The notes under the pieces are model-generated. The model saw nothing but the letters and a program-made list of their open reading frames with translations. It was not told the DNA's origin and searched no databases. Position numbers and translations under genes: made by a program. A stretch of DNA of 58,849 bases from Seminavis robusta. Its lineage: Eukaryota; Bacillariophyta; Bacillariophyceae; Naviculales; Naviculaceae. Shown in pieces: positions 20,981 through 30,991 of the stretch (the stretch's first letter is position 1; each line of letters begins with the position of its first letter). Where the stretch lies: the NCBI GenBank assembly GCA_903772945.1, contig CAICTM010000571.1:1-58849 (forward strand), given 5' to 3'.

Positions 20981-21401
20981 CCAAGACTCACCACATCCGT
21001 TTCAAAGCAAACCGGAAATACATTAAGGAACGTCGCCAACGACTTATCCAGAAAAACACCGATAAGGAGAGGCACGCACGTGTCCCTCATCAACACCATG
21101 TCAACGACACTATGATGATTCATCAGTATCAGAACCGTTATACGGTCAGCCAACGCACAAGGTCCTTACCACACAGACCGAGTCAATAACAATGGCACTG
21201 CACGGCTCCGACATACTACCGCCAATAGCGGCACAGTCTACCAGACTTGGAACATAAGTATTTACAACCCATACAAGGCCTGATCCCCTTGTAGGATTGC
21301 CATCGTGCGACGCACATGTCTACATCCAATCTCCGGAGAGGCCCCGCACTTTAATTCATATGTTCTCCTTGTCCGACTGATGTCGTGCCTTCCGTGACCC
21401 T

Positions 21402-21835
21402 TGTCAGGGGCGAATGCAATACACGGCTCTTAGCCTTATTCGCGACTCGATCCTAGATAGGGTTTGAGTTCGACTCATGACTGAGTCTTTCGTGAATAGT
21501 CATTGAGACAGGGTTCTCATGACCGCTAGTCATACTAGGTCGATGATGAAACATCGCGCTAGATATTTAGCTGGCGTGGAGAGATTCCACGCTACTAGAT
21601 AAAGGCTAGACGAATCTTCACGCGTTCCGTTTTTGGATCGTGGAGTGAGTAGGATTGCTACCGCAACCTACTCTATCACACTTTACAGTCTCCCGCGGGA
21701 GTTCAGATCTACGATCCTTTGATTGTGGATCTCTCTCGTTGATTAGTTTCATAGCTTTCTAATCCTCTCATAACTTTCATTCTCTCAAACTCAAAACACT
21801 CGAAAGATCTTTACACTAGCTTTTAGCGTAGTACA
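21402..21835 (+). repeat. 3' LTR (434 bp)
   Basis: It begins TGTCAGGGGCGAATGCAATA and ends GCGTAGTACA, followed by the second TGAAAT. It has the same length as the 5' LTR, with compensating small indels. Confidence 0.85.
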
Positions 21836-22148
21836 TGAAATTTGTTTGACAGCATTTTTCGAAACCTTATAGTTAATCAGTACGTTTAATTTGACCAAAT
21901 TAACACCATGCAGCATCTTTAAAAGCCTCGTTTTAGCCTAGACCTCTCTAGTTAAATCCAAATGGACAACTTTCCGGTCTAAGTGGGATCCTGAGTGGAC
22001 AATTTTGATCCATTGAGATCTCGATGACCAGGTTCCCACAAGAGATCCTTCCCTCGCTAAGTATTTCAGCGATCGACAGAAAAAAAGTTGTCGAGTCTCT
22101 AAGTAATTGATATTTCACCGGATTGGTCCAACTCCTTACTTAATACGT

Positions 22149-22226
22149 TGGCTATGAATATTAATACTTCCGATTTCTGGAAGACCGATCCAGAAAAGGG
22201 TGGGGGGACACTATCAGGAGCTACCC
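22149..22226 (-). repeat. Right terminal inverted repeat of the Merlin-like element
   Basis: Read on the minus strand it starts GGGTAGCTCCTGATAGTGTC and mirrors the left end for about 78 bp. AAGTGACC follows at 22227-22234. Confidence 0.85.
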
Positions 22227-22354
22227 AAGTGACCCAGGCCCACAAAGGGAAGAATCATTCCAATCCAAACATCCTTTCTATCCAACAAGATATCACTAGC
22301 CGAAGGATCCAGTTTCTGCCATTTCCTTTTGGGTTCTACGGTAGAATCAGACAT
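22227..22354 (-). pseudogene. Displaced 5' part of the ankyrin-repeat gene (start codon side)
   Basis: From an ATG at 22354 the minus strand reads MSDSTVEPKRKW..., then KDVWIGMILPFVGLGH, reaching the target duplication at 22234-22227. Joined to 14383 and below it continues FAFAGGANKQLN without a frame change. The decayed paralogue at 41041-40900 has the same order (DRKDVWIEGILPFVGLGHYAF), which is independent support. The promoter is expected upstream, at about 22360-22600. Because the start is 7.8 kb from the rest of the gene, a normal full-length protein is unlikely from this allele. Confidence 0.85.
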
Positions 22355-22724
22355 GGTCCAAAGATTCTGTGATGGTAGCTCTGCGCTGCAGGTGGAATGG
22401 TGCCTCCCATGTACTACATGTAGTAGCCTTTATGGAGCCTTTTCGGAACGGTGCCTGGCAACTCAACTAGCTACAGTCGTAGCCTTCTCACTGAATTTTC
22501 AAGCCTTCTGACGTTGCTGCGACGGTGACAACATGCGCACATACGATACAGTAACAAAAAGTGACTGATGAACCCAAAGAAGTCTACCAGGCAGGTACAG
22601 TATAATAGATCTGTGAAAGAGAATTCTATTTATTAATTAAAGAGGCTACTCAGGATGTGTACATCATAACACTGTAAACCGAGGTACCTGGAAGACACGG
22701 TAATTGATTATTTTTGCTGAAACT

Positions 22725-23025
22725 GGATTCAGCAAATTCAGCATTTGTCAGCATCAATTCAGCAATTTCAGCATCATTCAGCATCAGTCAGCATCTGTCA
22801 GCATTTTTCAGCAATGGATTCAGCAAGTTCAGCAAGATTCAGCAGAATTCAGCAATTACTACTAAATAACCATGGTTGGATTCAGCATCTGTCAGCATTT
22901 TTCAGCAATGGATTCAGCAAGTTCAGCAAAATTCAGCATCAGTCAGCATATTTCAGCATCAGTCAGCAAACATCATCAAAAATTCAGCAAAATTCAGCAT
23001 TCAAGACTGAAAAATGCTGAAATTG
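22725..23025 (+). repeat. Cluster of 24 TCAGCA motifs
   Basis: Within about 270 bp the word TCAGCA occurs 24 times, all in the same orientation, mostly as ATTCAGCA(A/T) or GTCAGCAT with 1-5 bp spacing. An almost identical 50-bp block (CATCTGTCAGCATTTTTCAG... onward) occurs twice, showing growth by duplication. The cluster is bracketed by the opposite orientation (GCTGAAA at about 22718 and TGCTGAAAT at about 23013). The open frame through it is a by-product of the repeat. It lies 300 bp upstream of the plastid-targeted protein gene. Confidence 0.85.
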
Positions 23026-23336
23026 CAGAATGACCTTGTCTTCCTGGTACCAGTACTGTATCATGATTTGATGCCGGGACGGAGACACAGCTCTCATGCA
23101 CAAACGCAGGCAAGCTTTTTGAAAGGGTCACACTCGCGGTCGTGCCACATGGTCATTTCTCCCATGTGCTCAGTACCTGGTACAAGTGTACCGTACCAGT
23201 TCGAACCATTGTTCGACGGAACGCACGGTGACATCACAGGAAAGAAGATTGCAGAATGACTACTCAGGCACGAACGGGAGTGAAACAGTTTCACTCCCGT
23301 TAGTTTTACTGAAAAGGTACTGGAAGCGAACCGACA

Positions 23337-23696
23337 ATGCAATCCAATTGCCAGGCAACCACTACGATGACGATGATGGCTGTGTTCAGGGCGACGATAT
23401 TGGCGTTGTTTCTGCTGCAGTGTAGCACGAAGGCGTTTGCTCCAGGCCAAGTTAAAATAGTAGCACAGCGCGTGAACGCACAACCTCCAGTTTCATGGGG
23501 ATTCGAGAATCACGCCGCCATCCAACCGAATGCCCTCTTTGCTGCCGACGAGGATAGCAACGAAAACGAAGCTGAAATTTCCGACAACTTTGATGCGGAA
23601 GGCTTTGGAGGGTATTTGGCTCCCTACGCACTGGCAGCTCTGGCTTCGGTCGTTGCTACAGGTGCTTTTGTCAAATTTGTTCTGTTGGATTATTGA
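23337..23696 (+). CDS. Small plastid-targeted membrane protein, unknown function
   Basis: The product is 119 aa. A hydrophobic signal peptide (FRATILALFLLQCST) is followed by KAFAPGQVK, matching the diatom plastid-targeting motif in which F follows the cleavage site and a basic transit segment comes next. The mature part has an acidic stretch (ADEDSNENEAEISDNFD) and a C-terminal TM helix (PYALAALASVVATGAFVKFVLL). A second in-frame Met 10 codons in (23367) would give a cleaner signal peptide. A thylakoid or plastid envelope location is inferred. I do not recognise the family; it could be a small subunit or assembly factor of a photosynthetic complex. Confidence 0.75.
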   Translation: MQSNCQATTTMTMMAVFRATILALFLLQCSTKAFAPGQVKIVAQRVNAQPPVSWGFENHAAIQPNALFAADEDSNENEAEISDNFDAEGFGGYLAPYALAALASVVATGAFVKFVLLDY

Positions 23697-24395
23697 TTGA
23701 TTGATTCCTTCGTTCAAATTCGGGAAAATTCCATCCATTTTCTAGCTAGCTATGCAATCGATCCGATAAACTACTGTAAGGACAATCTACCTACTTCACA
23801 ACGGACTACAGTCAGTCGTTTTGGGTGCTTTCTGGAGCTTTCTTAGATATTTTGCAGCAAAGTCCACCGAATTGCTCAGAAGAAACCGAAAATAAGCAAC
23901 GTGTGGCTTCGTTTCGTTGATGCGTAGAATCTATAGCTATCGTGTGCTTTTGGATCCACCAAGAGCCATTCCCTTCATGCATACACTTCGATGCCGCGAG
24001 GGGTGGGAACTGTTAGCGAGGGAGGCCTCCGTCCCAGCTGGAGCTCGTGGTTGCTTAGGCTGCTATCTAATTGGAGGGAAAGGGCAGATGACATTGAAGA
24101 CTTGGAAACTTACATCATCATCATCATCTCCAAAATCTATCTGTAACTGTAACTCCTGTCTGTATCACAAGTTACCGGTGCATAGGCAACAATGGCATGG
24201 ACATGGACGTCTGTCCACGGGACAAGATGCAATCTTGGAAGACAACCCGAATCAAAACGGGACAGGAGTCGTTCCGATTGCATTCGTGATGGAGCGAGGC
24301 AACCCACTCGGAGCTCACAACTCATCACAAAACACAAAAAGCAAACAACACAAAAGCAACGCAACAACTACTCGAAAAGCAAAGAACAAAACACA
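23697..24395. other. Intergenic region
   Basis: No gene is supported. The open frame 23917-24477 overlaps the C2 gene start in another frame and has no protein character. A short ATTGATTGATTG run follows the upstream gene. Confidence 0.45.
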
Positions 24396-24797
24396 ATGGG
24401 CGTCCTTACCGTTTTCCTTGACAAAGCCACCAACCTTGCCGATACTGACTTCATTGGAAAGACTGATCCCTATGTAATCTTTGATCTGAAGCAAGACAAT
24501 TGGTTGCAAAACCGAGACTACGGATACCAAAGGTCATCTACCAAATCCAATGACTTGCACCCTGTCTATGGGGAAACATTTATCTGGAAAAATATCGAAG
24601 ACATTGAAAATTTGGTACTCAAGGTTAGGATAATGGATGCAGACTTTGGCTCCCGCGACGACAAGGTGGGCAACTGCACCATCCAACTAGACAAGTTGGG
24701 TTTGTCCAGCCGACCCATGAATGTTGATCGTGTGGTTGACCGGAACATTTTCACAGCCAACGGTATGATCCACCTCAGGGTGTCTTACGATGCCTAG
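24396..24797 (+). CDS. Single C2-domain protein
   Basis: The product is 133 aa and is essentially one C2 domain: MGVLTVFLDKATNLADTDF..., then KTDPYVIFDLKQ, HPVYGETFIWK and MDADFGSRDDKVG, ending in IHLRVSYDA. Calcium-ligand Asp residues are present in both loops (TDPY and DADFGSRDD). Such short proteins bind membranes in response to calcium. The ATG at 24396 was chosen because it starts exactly at the domain and has a good context (ACACAATGG); upstream in-frame sequence is unlikely to be coding. Confidence 0.85.
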   Translation: MGVLTVFLDKATNLADTDFIGKTDPYVIFDLKQDNWLQNRDYGYQRSSTKSNDLHPVYGETFIWKNIEDIENLVLKVRIMDADFGSRDDKVGNCTIQLDKLGLSSRPMNVDRVVDRNIFTANGMIHLRVSYDA

Positions 24798-25009
24798 TAG
24801 CCGGTCGCTGTTTGAACCGATGAAGAACTAGTTGGTCGCTCAATGAATGAACGTAAAGATAGAAGATAAAAATAGTAGTAGAAAGATACCAGAAAAAATA
24901 TTGGATCTAGCAATAAAAGTTACAAGTTAGAAGGTGGAAAATTCTAAGTCAATGTGAATGAAGAGGTGGTCAGGAAGTTGATCTACCTAGCACGTAGGTG
25001 GAGGTTGGT

Positions 25010-27799
25010 TTAAGGAGGTCCTGGACAAAACAAAGGAAGTGGGTAGTGTTGAGGCCCTCCCATTATATCGCTGTTGAGTCGATTGGCACCAGAGCGCGGA
25101 ATAATGACTTCCAAGTGACGCTCGTAGATCTCCGCATAGGATCCAACTGCTTGGATGGCGCTTTGAAGCATGTGTTGAAGATCTGCACCAAAGACCTTTA
25201 CCAATGGCATTTCCAAATAGGATTCTTGAGAAATCCCTGCTTCTTCCGCATAGATGATAGCCGAGACTACTGAACTCACAAAGTCAGACCACTGTGGTTC
25301 GTTCCCTGCTGTTGCCGCGACCAGAGGTCTGCGGTCGGACACGTCGTAAAAGTATGCCGGGGAAAAGGCATAGCTGTTTCCAGTCTTTGATTCCATCAAT
25401 GAAGTTTGAATCGACGCAGGAGTGCCAATCACGACGTCAACGTCGTCGTTAACGATGCAATAGTAATCCGATCCGGTGCCAGTAATGTCTTCAAAGGTGA
25501 CAGCATCATCTGCTATGTCATTGAAGATTGCCGCGCTGATTGCCCGGCAAATGTCAACATCAAAACCGGACCAGACGCCATTCTGGAATGTGGCAAAACC
25601 CTCTCGGGCCCTGACGCCGCACCTCAGATAGCCACGGCTCAGAATCTTGTCCAGCCTTTCATCGGTGACAGGACCAGGACCCAATGCGTCGAGGTTTCCG
25701 AATGGCATAGCATACAACAGGCCGGCCGGACTGTTGAGTGCTCCCGTATCAGGCCTGTACAAAAGATTCAGACCGCTGCGAGGTACGCTGACTTCCAAGT
25801 GCTCTTCGTACAAGTCGGCGTAGTTTCCAAACTCGGACACAATGGATACTGCCATGGATACCAAATCAAACTCATCTGTTATGCCGGAGTCCGCCGAGTC
25901 AAACAGCTCTTGAAAGGCAGTGGCAGCGTTATCCTTGGAGACGTTTTCGGCTTCTGCCAGATAAAAAATGTTCACGACGGCGTTCACCAGAGCGGACCAC
26001 TGGGGGTCATCCTGACTGGTGATTAGGGCAAGAGGCTCTCGCGAGTACTTTTTGTCTCCAACCATGAATGAGCCGCTGTACCCATGCTTGTGGAGATTGT
26101 ACTTGCTCATGGATACGGGCTCGGCCGCAAACACGTTGCACACGCCGAGCACAAACTTGCTAATGGCATCTTGTTGAGTCAAGGTCCCAAATATGGGCAC
26201 GGTCTCTGGCAACAGCTCTCTGACAACCGCTTCCGTAGTGGTTCCAAGCGAGACACAGACCTTGACGTCTTCGCATCCAGGAGGCAACTCTCCAGAGGCA
26301 GTGCTCGCTGCTGCAATCTCGTCCATGCAGCGAACCCGTTCCGGTGCCCCGCCAAACGCCAGACCGCTGTAGAAGAAGGGAGTGGAGAAGGAAAAGCCGG
26401 CCTCGGCGTTTGGTTCCCACACGTCGCGACCAAGGGTGTGCGTGGCAGTTTGTGCCACGACATCCATAGAGTCGCTTGCGAGAAGGAGAATCGATTGATG
26501 AAGGAGACAATGACAGGCTCAATCAGATCGGGAGTTCCAAAGACCGCCAGGGATATGGCGCGACACTAAGAAAGGGAAGAGGTAGGAAAGGGTAAGAATC
26601 CAAGAGGGGTTCGAGGGTTTCAGCACTGAGAACTCAGCCATGATGTGCGCACACAAGTAACATACGTGATCAATGTTCATGCCCTCAAGCTCTCCCGTTT
26701 CCAGGTTGGGGGCGCTAAAGCCAGGTGCATTCTCATAGACTCCGCACCGGACAAACCCTCGATCTCGGACCTTCTGAAGGGTGGACTTCTTGATGACATC
26801 CACGTCGCCAGTGAGGGTGGCGTTTCCGATAGTGGAAGGAGCACTGCTTTCTTGTGCTTGTCCTTGTTCGTGCCCGAGTACCGCAATGGCAGCAACGGCA
26901 GCCACGGCGAAGAGCAGACACGTCACCATGGCACCAACAAACACCGGACGATTCTTGAAGGACTGAAGAGTGCCAACGGTTGACACCGAGTCATTGTCAG
27001 GTTCCAGGACAGCCGATGCTTCGACTGCCTCTTGGATGATGCGATCTCTAATGCCCTGTTCGAGCTCGGCCATGTCTTCGTCTACTGTGACAGCTGTGAC
27101 ACAGGTATCTTCATTGCTATTGTCCATGCGTGATGATCCCAGTTCAGCATCGAATGAGATGTGGTCAGCCGGTCTATGTCTATCGGAGGAAGCAGTGGAT
27201 GCCGAGTCGCCTCCAGCGTCTACGCATACTGCAATGGCACCCACGTTTGCTCTAGCTTCAAACTCGGCTGCCGATATCCCGCAGGCTACCTTCTGTTGGT
27301 GGTCCTCCATCTCCTGAGCGTCGACAAACGTCGCGGAGGTTCCTGAAGACTCCAGGTCTGCTTCTCCTGATAGCTTTCGTTCCTCAATCAGACTATCGAG
27401 AGGCTTCTCTGTTACCGACGTTACTTGAGGCGCTCTGGATACAACGTCAGCAGCCTGGGTAATGATACCTGCTGCTCTTAGCTTCTCCTGGACAACGCTG
27501 TCTTCATTATCACTACCGCTACCGCTACGGGTATCCTCAGAGATCCTGCCGTTGCCGCCGCTGAACGCAACTCCAGATTCGACTGAGGATTCCGATTGAC
27601 GAAACATCCTTAGCTGCTCCAACACATGCATCCTTTCGGCAGCAACAAACTCGCCGTCGCCGGTCGTGAGCCCAGTACTAGTAGAAGACCCCTGAGCTTC
27701 TCCGGTCTGATCAGCACTGACCACTTTCGCCTCCACAGTCTCATCATCAGGTCTGCTGCCATGGCTGCCTAATTCTGTTTCTAGCAGATGATTGTTCAT
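25010..27799 (-). CDS. Membrane protein with tandem solute-binding (SBP family 3) domains, one frameshift
   Basis: Exon 1 is 27799-26666 and exon 2 is 26565-25010 (intron 26566-26665). The N-terminal 280 residues are acidic, low complexity and probably cytosolic. A TM helix lies at about 284-306 (VGAMVTCLLFAVAAVAAIAVL). Two extracellular modules follow: LQKVRDRGFVRCGVYENAPGF...GMNIDHCRAISLAVFG, then LDKILSRGYLRCGVRAREGF...GFDVDICRAISAAIFN. Both are typical of family 3 amino-acid-binding proteins. After the splice, frame continuity is lost near 26480-26490 (VSFINRFS, then LASDSMDVVAQTATHTLG), fixable by one base. It is either an assembly error or a pseudogene. A role as a sensor or scavenger of small extracellular solutes is inferred. 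Confidence 0.75.
26566..26665 (-). other. Intron of the tandem-SBP gene
   Basis: This 100-bp intron has donor GTATGT and acceptor TTTCTTAG. Splicing joins GELEGMNIDH to CRAISLAVFG, matching the second module's GFDVDICRAISAAIFN. Confidence 0.82.
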
Positions 27800-30700
27800 T
27801 GCTTATTTCTTGAGGAGTGTGCTGTACAATGTGTAAGAATTCACCAAAGTATCGATTGTGAGGGGAGGAGTCTGCAACAGATTAAATTTGTTTGAGTTTT
27901 TCCAAATGCGAATTGTGAGAATGCAGCCGAGAATGCGTGTTCGTGGTGCCTTGCATGGTACTCGTAGTGCGTAGACCAGCTAGTGATGCAGGCGCTTCTT
28001 TTTTCGATTGTGGTATTGTGGTCTCCTGGCTTCTCCTACCAGTACTACAATGTACGACTGTAGTGCTGGAGAAGGACACAAGTAGGAGGACCCAACTAGC
28101 AGAGCAGGAGTAACCAAAGTGCACAGCATCACAGCATCACCCCCATTCGGTCTTGATCTGGAACAATCGATTGATCTATTATAGAAGGGCCTTTTGCACC
28201 AACCACTGGCTCAGCTGGTAAAGGAGCTAAGTATAAACGAATTAGAGGTCAATGCCATTGTTTTACGCTATGACTTAGAGGAATCTTTGTGCATGGTAGA
28301 AGAGGAGCTGTAATGGAGCAATAATTATTGCTTTACAGTTGCTTTTACCCGCTGATGTAAGTTGGTGCTTCCTACAAGTACCATCCAGAGTCCAGAGTAC
28401 AATGTCATGTACTGTACTGTACATGGTATTTATGTGGTATTTGATTCTTGGGTTTGGGATTGGTTAGTGACCAAAATAGCTGGAGATTTATTTGGAACTT
28501 TTGTCATGTAAATAGCTCTCATTTCAGTGGTGAAACCACTCAGAAAGAGATAAAACTAAAAACTCTTTTGTTTGCTGTGTTTAAAATAAATAATGGAGTC
28601 TACAAAAACAGTATTTTTGGCACTATGACTCTAGCTAGACCTGACAGTTCCCCTGTGTTCTCCCTCCATCCTGCCAGTACCAGTTACACATTGATTAACA
28701 GACATTGGTACTCATTGGTAGGTGAGGTGTCCTGCTGGCTGAATTAGAAGTCACACTTCAAGAAGAGCTTAATTCATCATCTAGATTTCATTTCGCGAAG
28801 TGATGGATGATCGTTGGCAGCAAAGGCACCTTCCCCCTCTGTGGAAAGCTGAAAACTCGACTCGTCACTCGTTTACTCCGTGCGTGTTACGGGGGCTACC
28901 ACTCATGTACTAGCTAGCTACTAGCTAACGATAGTAGGCATGCGGACTACGTTACCGACTATTAATAGCTATCTGGCTGATTTCTGATCTTCAGGACAGC
29001 CAGTTAAATGAAGGACATTATTTCTATCTAGCCGCCAATAGAAGCTCTGAACCGGGGCGGTACTGATGCACGGGGTCTGGGCGGTACAGTCGTACCGTGC
29101 GCCACACTGGCCTGCCTTCCATCGATGCAAAACCGCATTATTGAAGGTCCTATACCGACATCACTCTAAGCTCCAAAACGAAGTCGATGCCTCCACAAGT
29201 TCATTGGAGACCTCGCTGGCTCATGGCTGCCGTGAAAGAAATGCCGCCCTGTAGGTGGTAGTTGGTAGTCTACTACATGTAGCTAGCTAGCAGTGTACTA
29301 GCAGTATGGAAGAGTTGGATGTTGGATGGTCAAAAAGCTCAAAAACTACTTTTGCAAAGCAAACTTGAACTTACTTGCCTGTACTCGTACACAAGTTGCA
29401 GAGTTGTTGCCTCATGTGGCATTGGCTCCTCCTCCTGTACCGGTACCGTTCCAGTAGACCCTGCCGCACGTGCCCTTACTAGCTGCCTGAGAGTACAATG
29501 TCATCATTCATGAACCTGCTGGTACCGGTACAACCCTTTAAATACGAGCTGTGAACAGGGAAGGAAACCCCACGTGATATTGGGTTCGCTCAGGCAGTCG
29601 CAGGAGTAACTTCAATAGCTCTTCAATCTTGGAAGGGCCATCTTTTAAAGCCTGTTGACATTTGAAAAACATCATCTTAGATCTCAGCATCCGAATGATG
29701 ACGAAGTACAGTGCCGCACGGTACCGGTACCGCATGCATATCAGTCAACATTCAATGCATTCATGAACACAGCCATCAATCAAACCGCACTGGGTTCGGG
29801 GTCAACAACACTGACATACTAGTACTCCTCCGAGTTCCGAGTGCATCATGATCTCCTTGCTACTTGCTACATCGTTTTAGCTAGACTACGTACAGCGTAC
29901 TCTTGTACAAGATACAAGATACAAGATGAGTATTCTAGCTAGACTAGAAGAGAATTAACGAATTAACAAGTCCCATCGGGAGCCAGACAACCTATATCCC
30001 TCTTGCACTTCCAAGTCTGGAGATTGCAGATATGTCACATGGAGCAAGTTGGAAGTGAAGATGCAAAGATGCCACGATGCCACAACTTGATGTGGGGCTG
30101 AGTGATCGAGTGATCGTTTCATCGTTTCTTTCCTCGTTCCAGGTTCCAGCTGAACTTACTTGAACACTTGAACACACCTGGTGACTGCATCAATCGGCAC
30201 AGGAGGCTCCTGCGCTCCTGCCGCTCCTGCATGCCATGTTTGCATCTTGCTTGGGCAGTCTTTGCCCTCTTTTCATTGTCCTTTGTCCTTGATGATGAAA
30301 CCTTGCTCGAGTTATCCTTTTGCTTCACGTTGCATCGCCGATGCGGGTGCCTCGTTGCGGAACGGCCGAACTAGGTGAAACAGGCACTCTTCGACATGGC
30401 TTTAAAACCTGACTGGAAACCTACTGTCTCTTGTTTGGCCATCGCATGCCTTGGACTTGACTTTGCACCTACTACGTACTCGAGTAGCTAGTAGTAGGGA
30501 TGTCCTTGTTGCCGTACACCTCTTTGCTTGCTGCTGCCTGCTGAAAGACTCGGAGGTTTGAGACCAGCCACTCACTGATGAACTGCTACAATAGAAGCAC
30601 TTGGAGTCTTGATGAGAAGTGCAAAAAATAATACTGCCTGGGCATTGCTGCACTGCTACCCATTCCCATCACTAACTTCGTCCTTGAACTTTCCCTCGAT

Positions 30701-30991
30701 GTCTACTAGTGCGGGAAGACGAGTGACGAAGCTTCATTGGCTTCAGCTCCAGCCAGGGTCCCTGGTATCTGGTAGATACCCGTAAGTCTGGGCAGGATGT
30801 TTGTTTGCCCTTAGTATGCCCATCACAGCCAAGAATGATTGGTTGCTTTATTATGCTTTACATCAATTTTTATTGTTGTCAAAGGATACAGTGCCATGCT
30901 GCCTCTACAGGCGATATCATACTTCATCATACCATTGAGTTTGTGTAGTCTTGCGTTTGTGTTGAGCTTTGTGTGTTTTTCCATCAACTAG
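27800..30991. other. Long gene-poor region (3.2 kb)
   Basis: I found no supportable gene. The open frames are short, start mostly at non-ATG codons and have random composition. The DNA is rich in CTAGCTAG words (28910-28930, 29280-29290), GGTACCGGTACC words (29437-29455, 29519-29530, 29719-29733) and a TACAAGA triplication (about 29907-29927). It may include promoters of the flanking genes. Confidence 0.5.

Larger units (their letters stand above)
17429..21835 (+). mobile_element. Degenerate Ty3/gypsy-like LTR retrotransposon inserted in the Merlin-like element
   Basis: Two direct repeats of 434 bp each (17429-17862 and 21402-21835) bound the element, start TG, end CA and are flanked by TGAAAT. 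Internal fragments on the plus strand are gag-like (from ATG 17914), reverse transcriptase (about 20150-20600) and the segment after RT (PTNRKELRRFIG, about 20760). A C-terminal integrase-tail-like segment (about 20960-21290, NNGTxxx and NPYKA words in shifting frames) completes them. RT motifs include QRLPMGLCNSPDIFQ and YVDDQLIL. Every coding piece is broken by frameshifts and stops, and the internal part (about 3.5 kb) is short for a complete gag-pol, so the integrase core is probably deleted. The LTRs remain about 97% alike, with most differences being 1-bp indels. Confidence 0.85.
14392..22226. mobile_element. Merlin / IS1595-type DNA transposon with a nested LTR retrotransposon
   Basis: The element is 7835 bp including a 4.4-kb LTR retrotransposon, so about 3.4 kb on its own. 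Evidence: inverted termini of about 78 bp (14392-14469 and 22149-22226, roughly 80% alike, both with TAGTGTCCCCCC and TTTTCTGGATCGGTCT); an exact 8-bp target duplication; a DDE transposase of the IS1595/IS1016 group (14749-15831); and a divergent second ORF (16095-17366). The insertion interrupts an ankyrin-repeat gene whose two halves join in frame when the element and one duplication copy are removed. Merlin elements normally carry only the transposase, so the second ORF is unusual. The transposase frame is intact, which suggests fairly recent activity, but the nested retroelement now separates ORF2 from the right end. Confidence 0.88.

Noticed and set aside
22745..23020. 91-codon open frame through the TCAGCA cluster
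   Set aside because: Its amino-acid repeats simply mirror the DNA repeat, with no independent protein character.
27882..28124. 80-codon minus-strand frame with a signal-peptide-like start
   Set aside because: It begins at GTG with no in-frame ATG, and the rest is random-looking.
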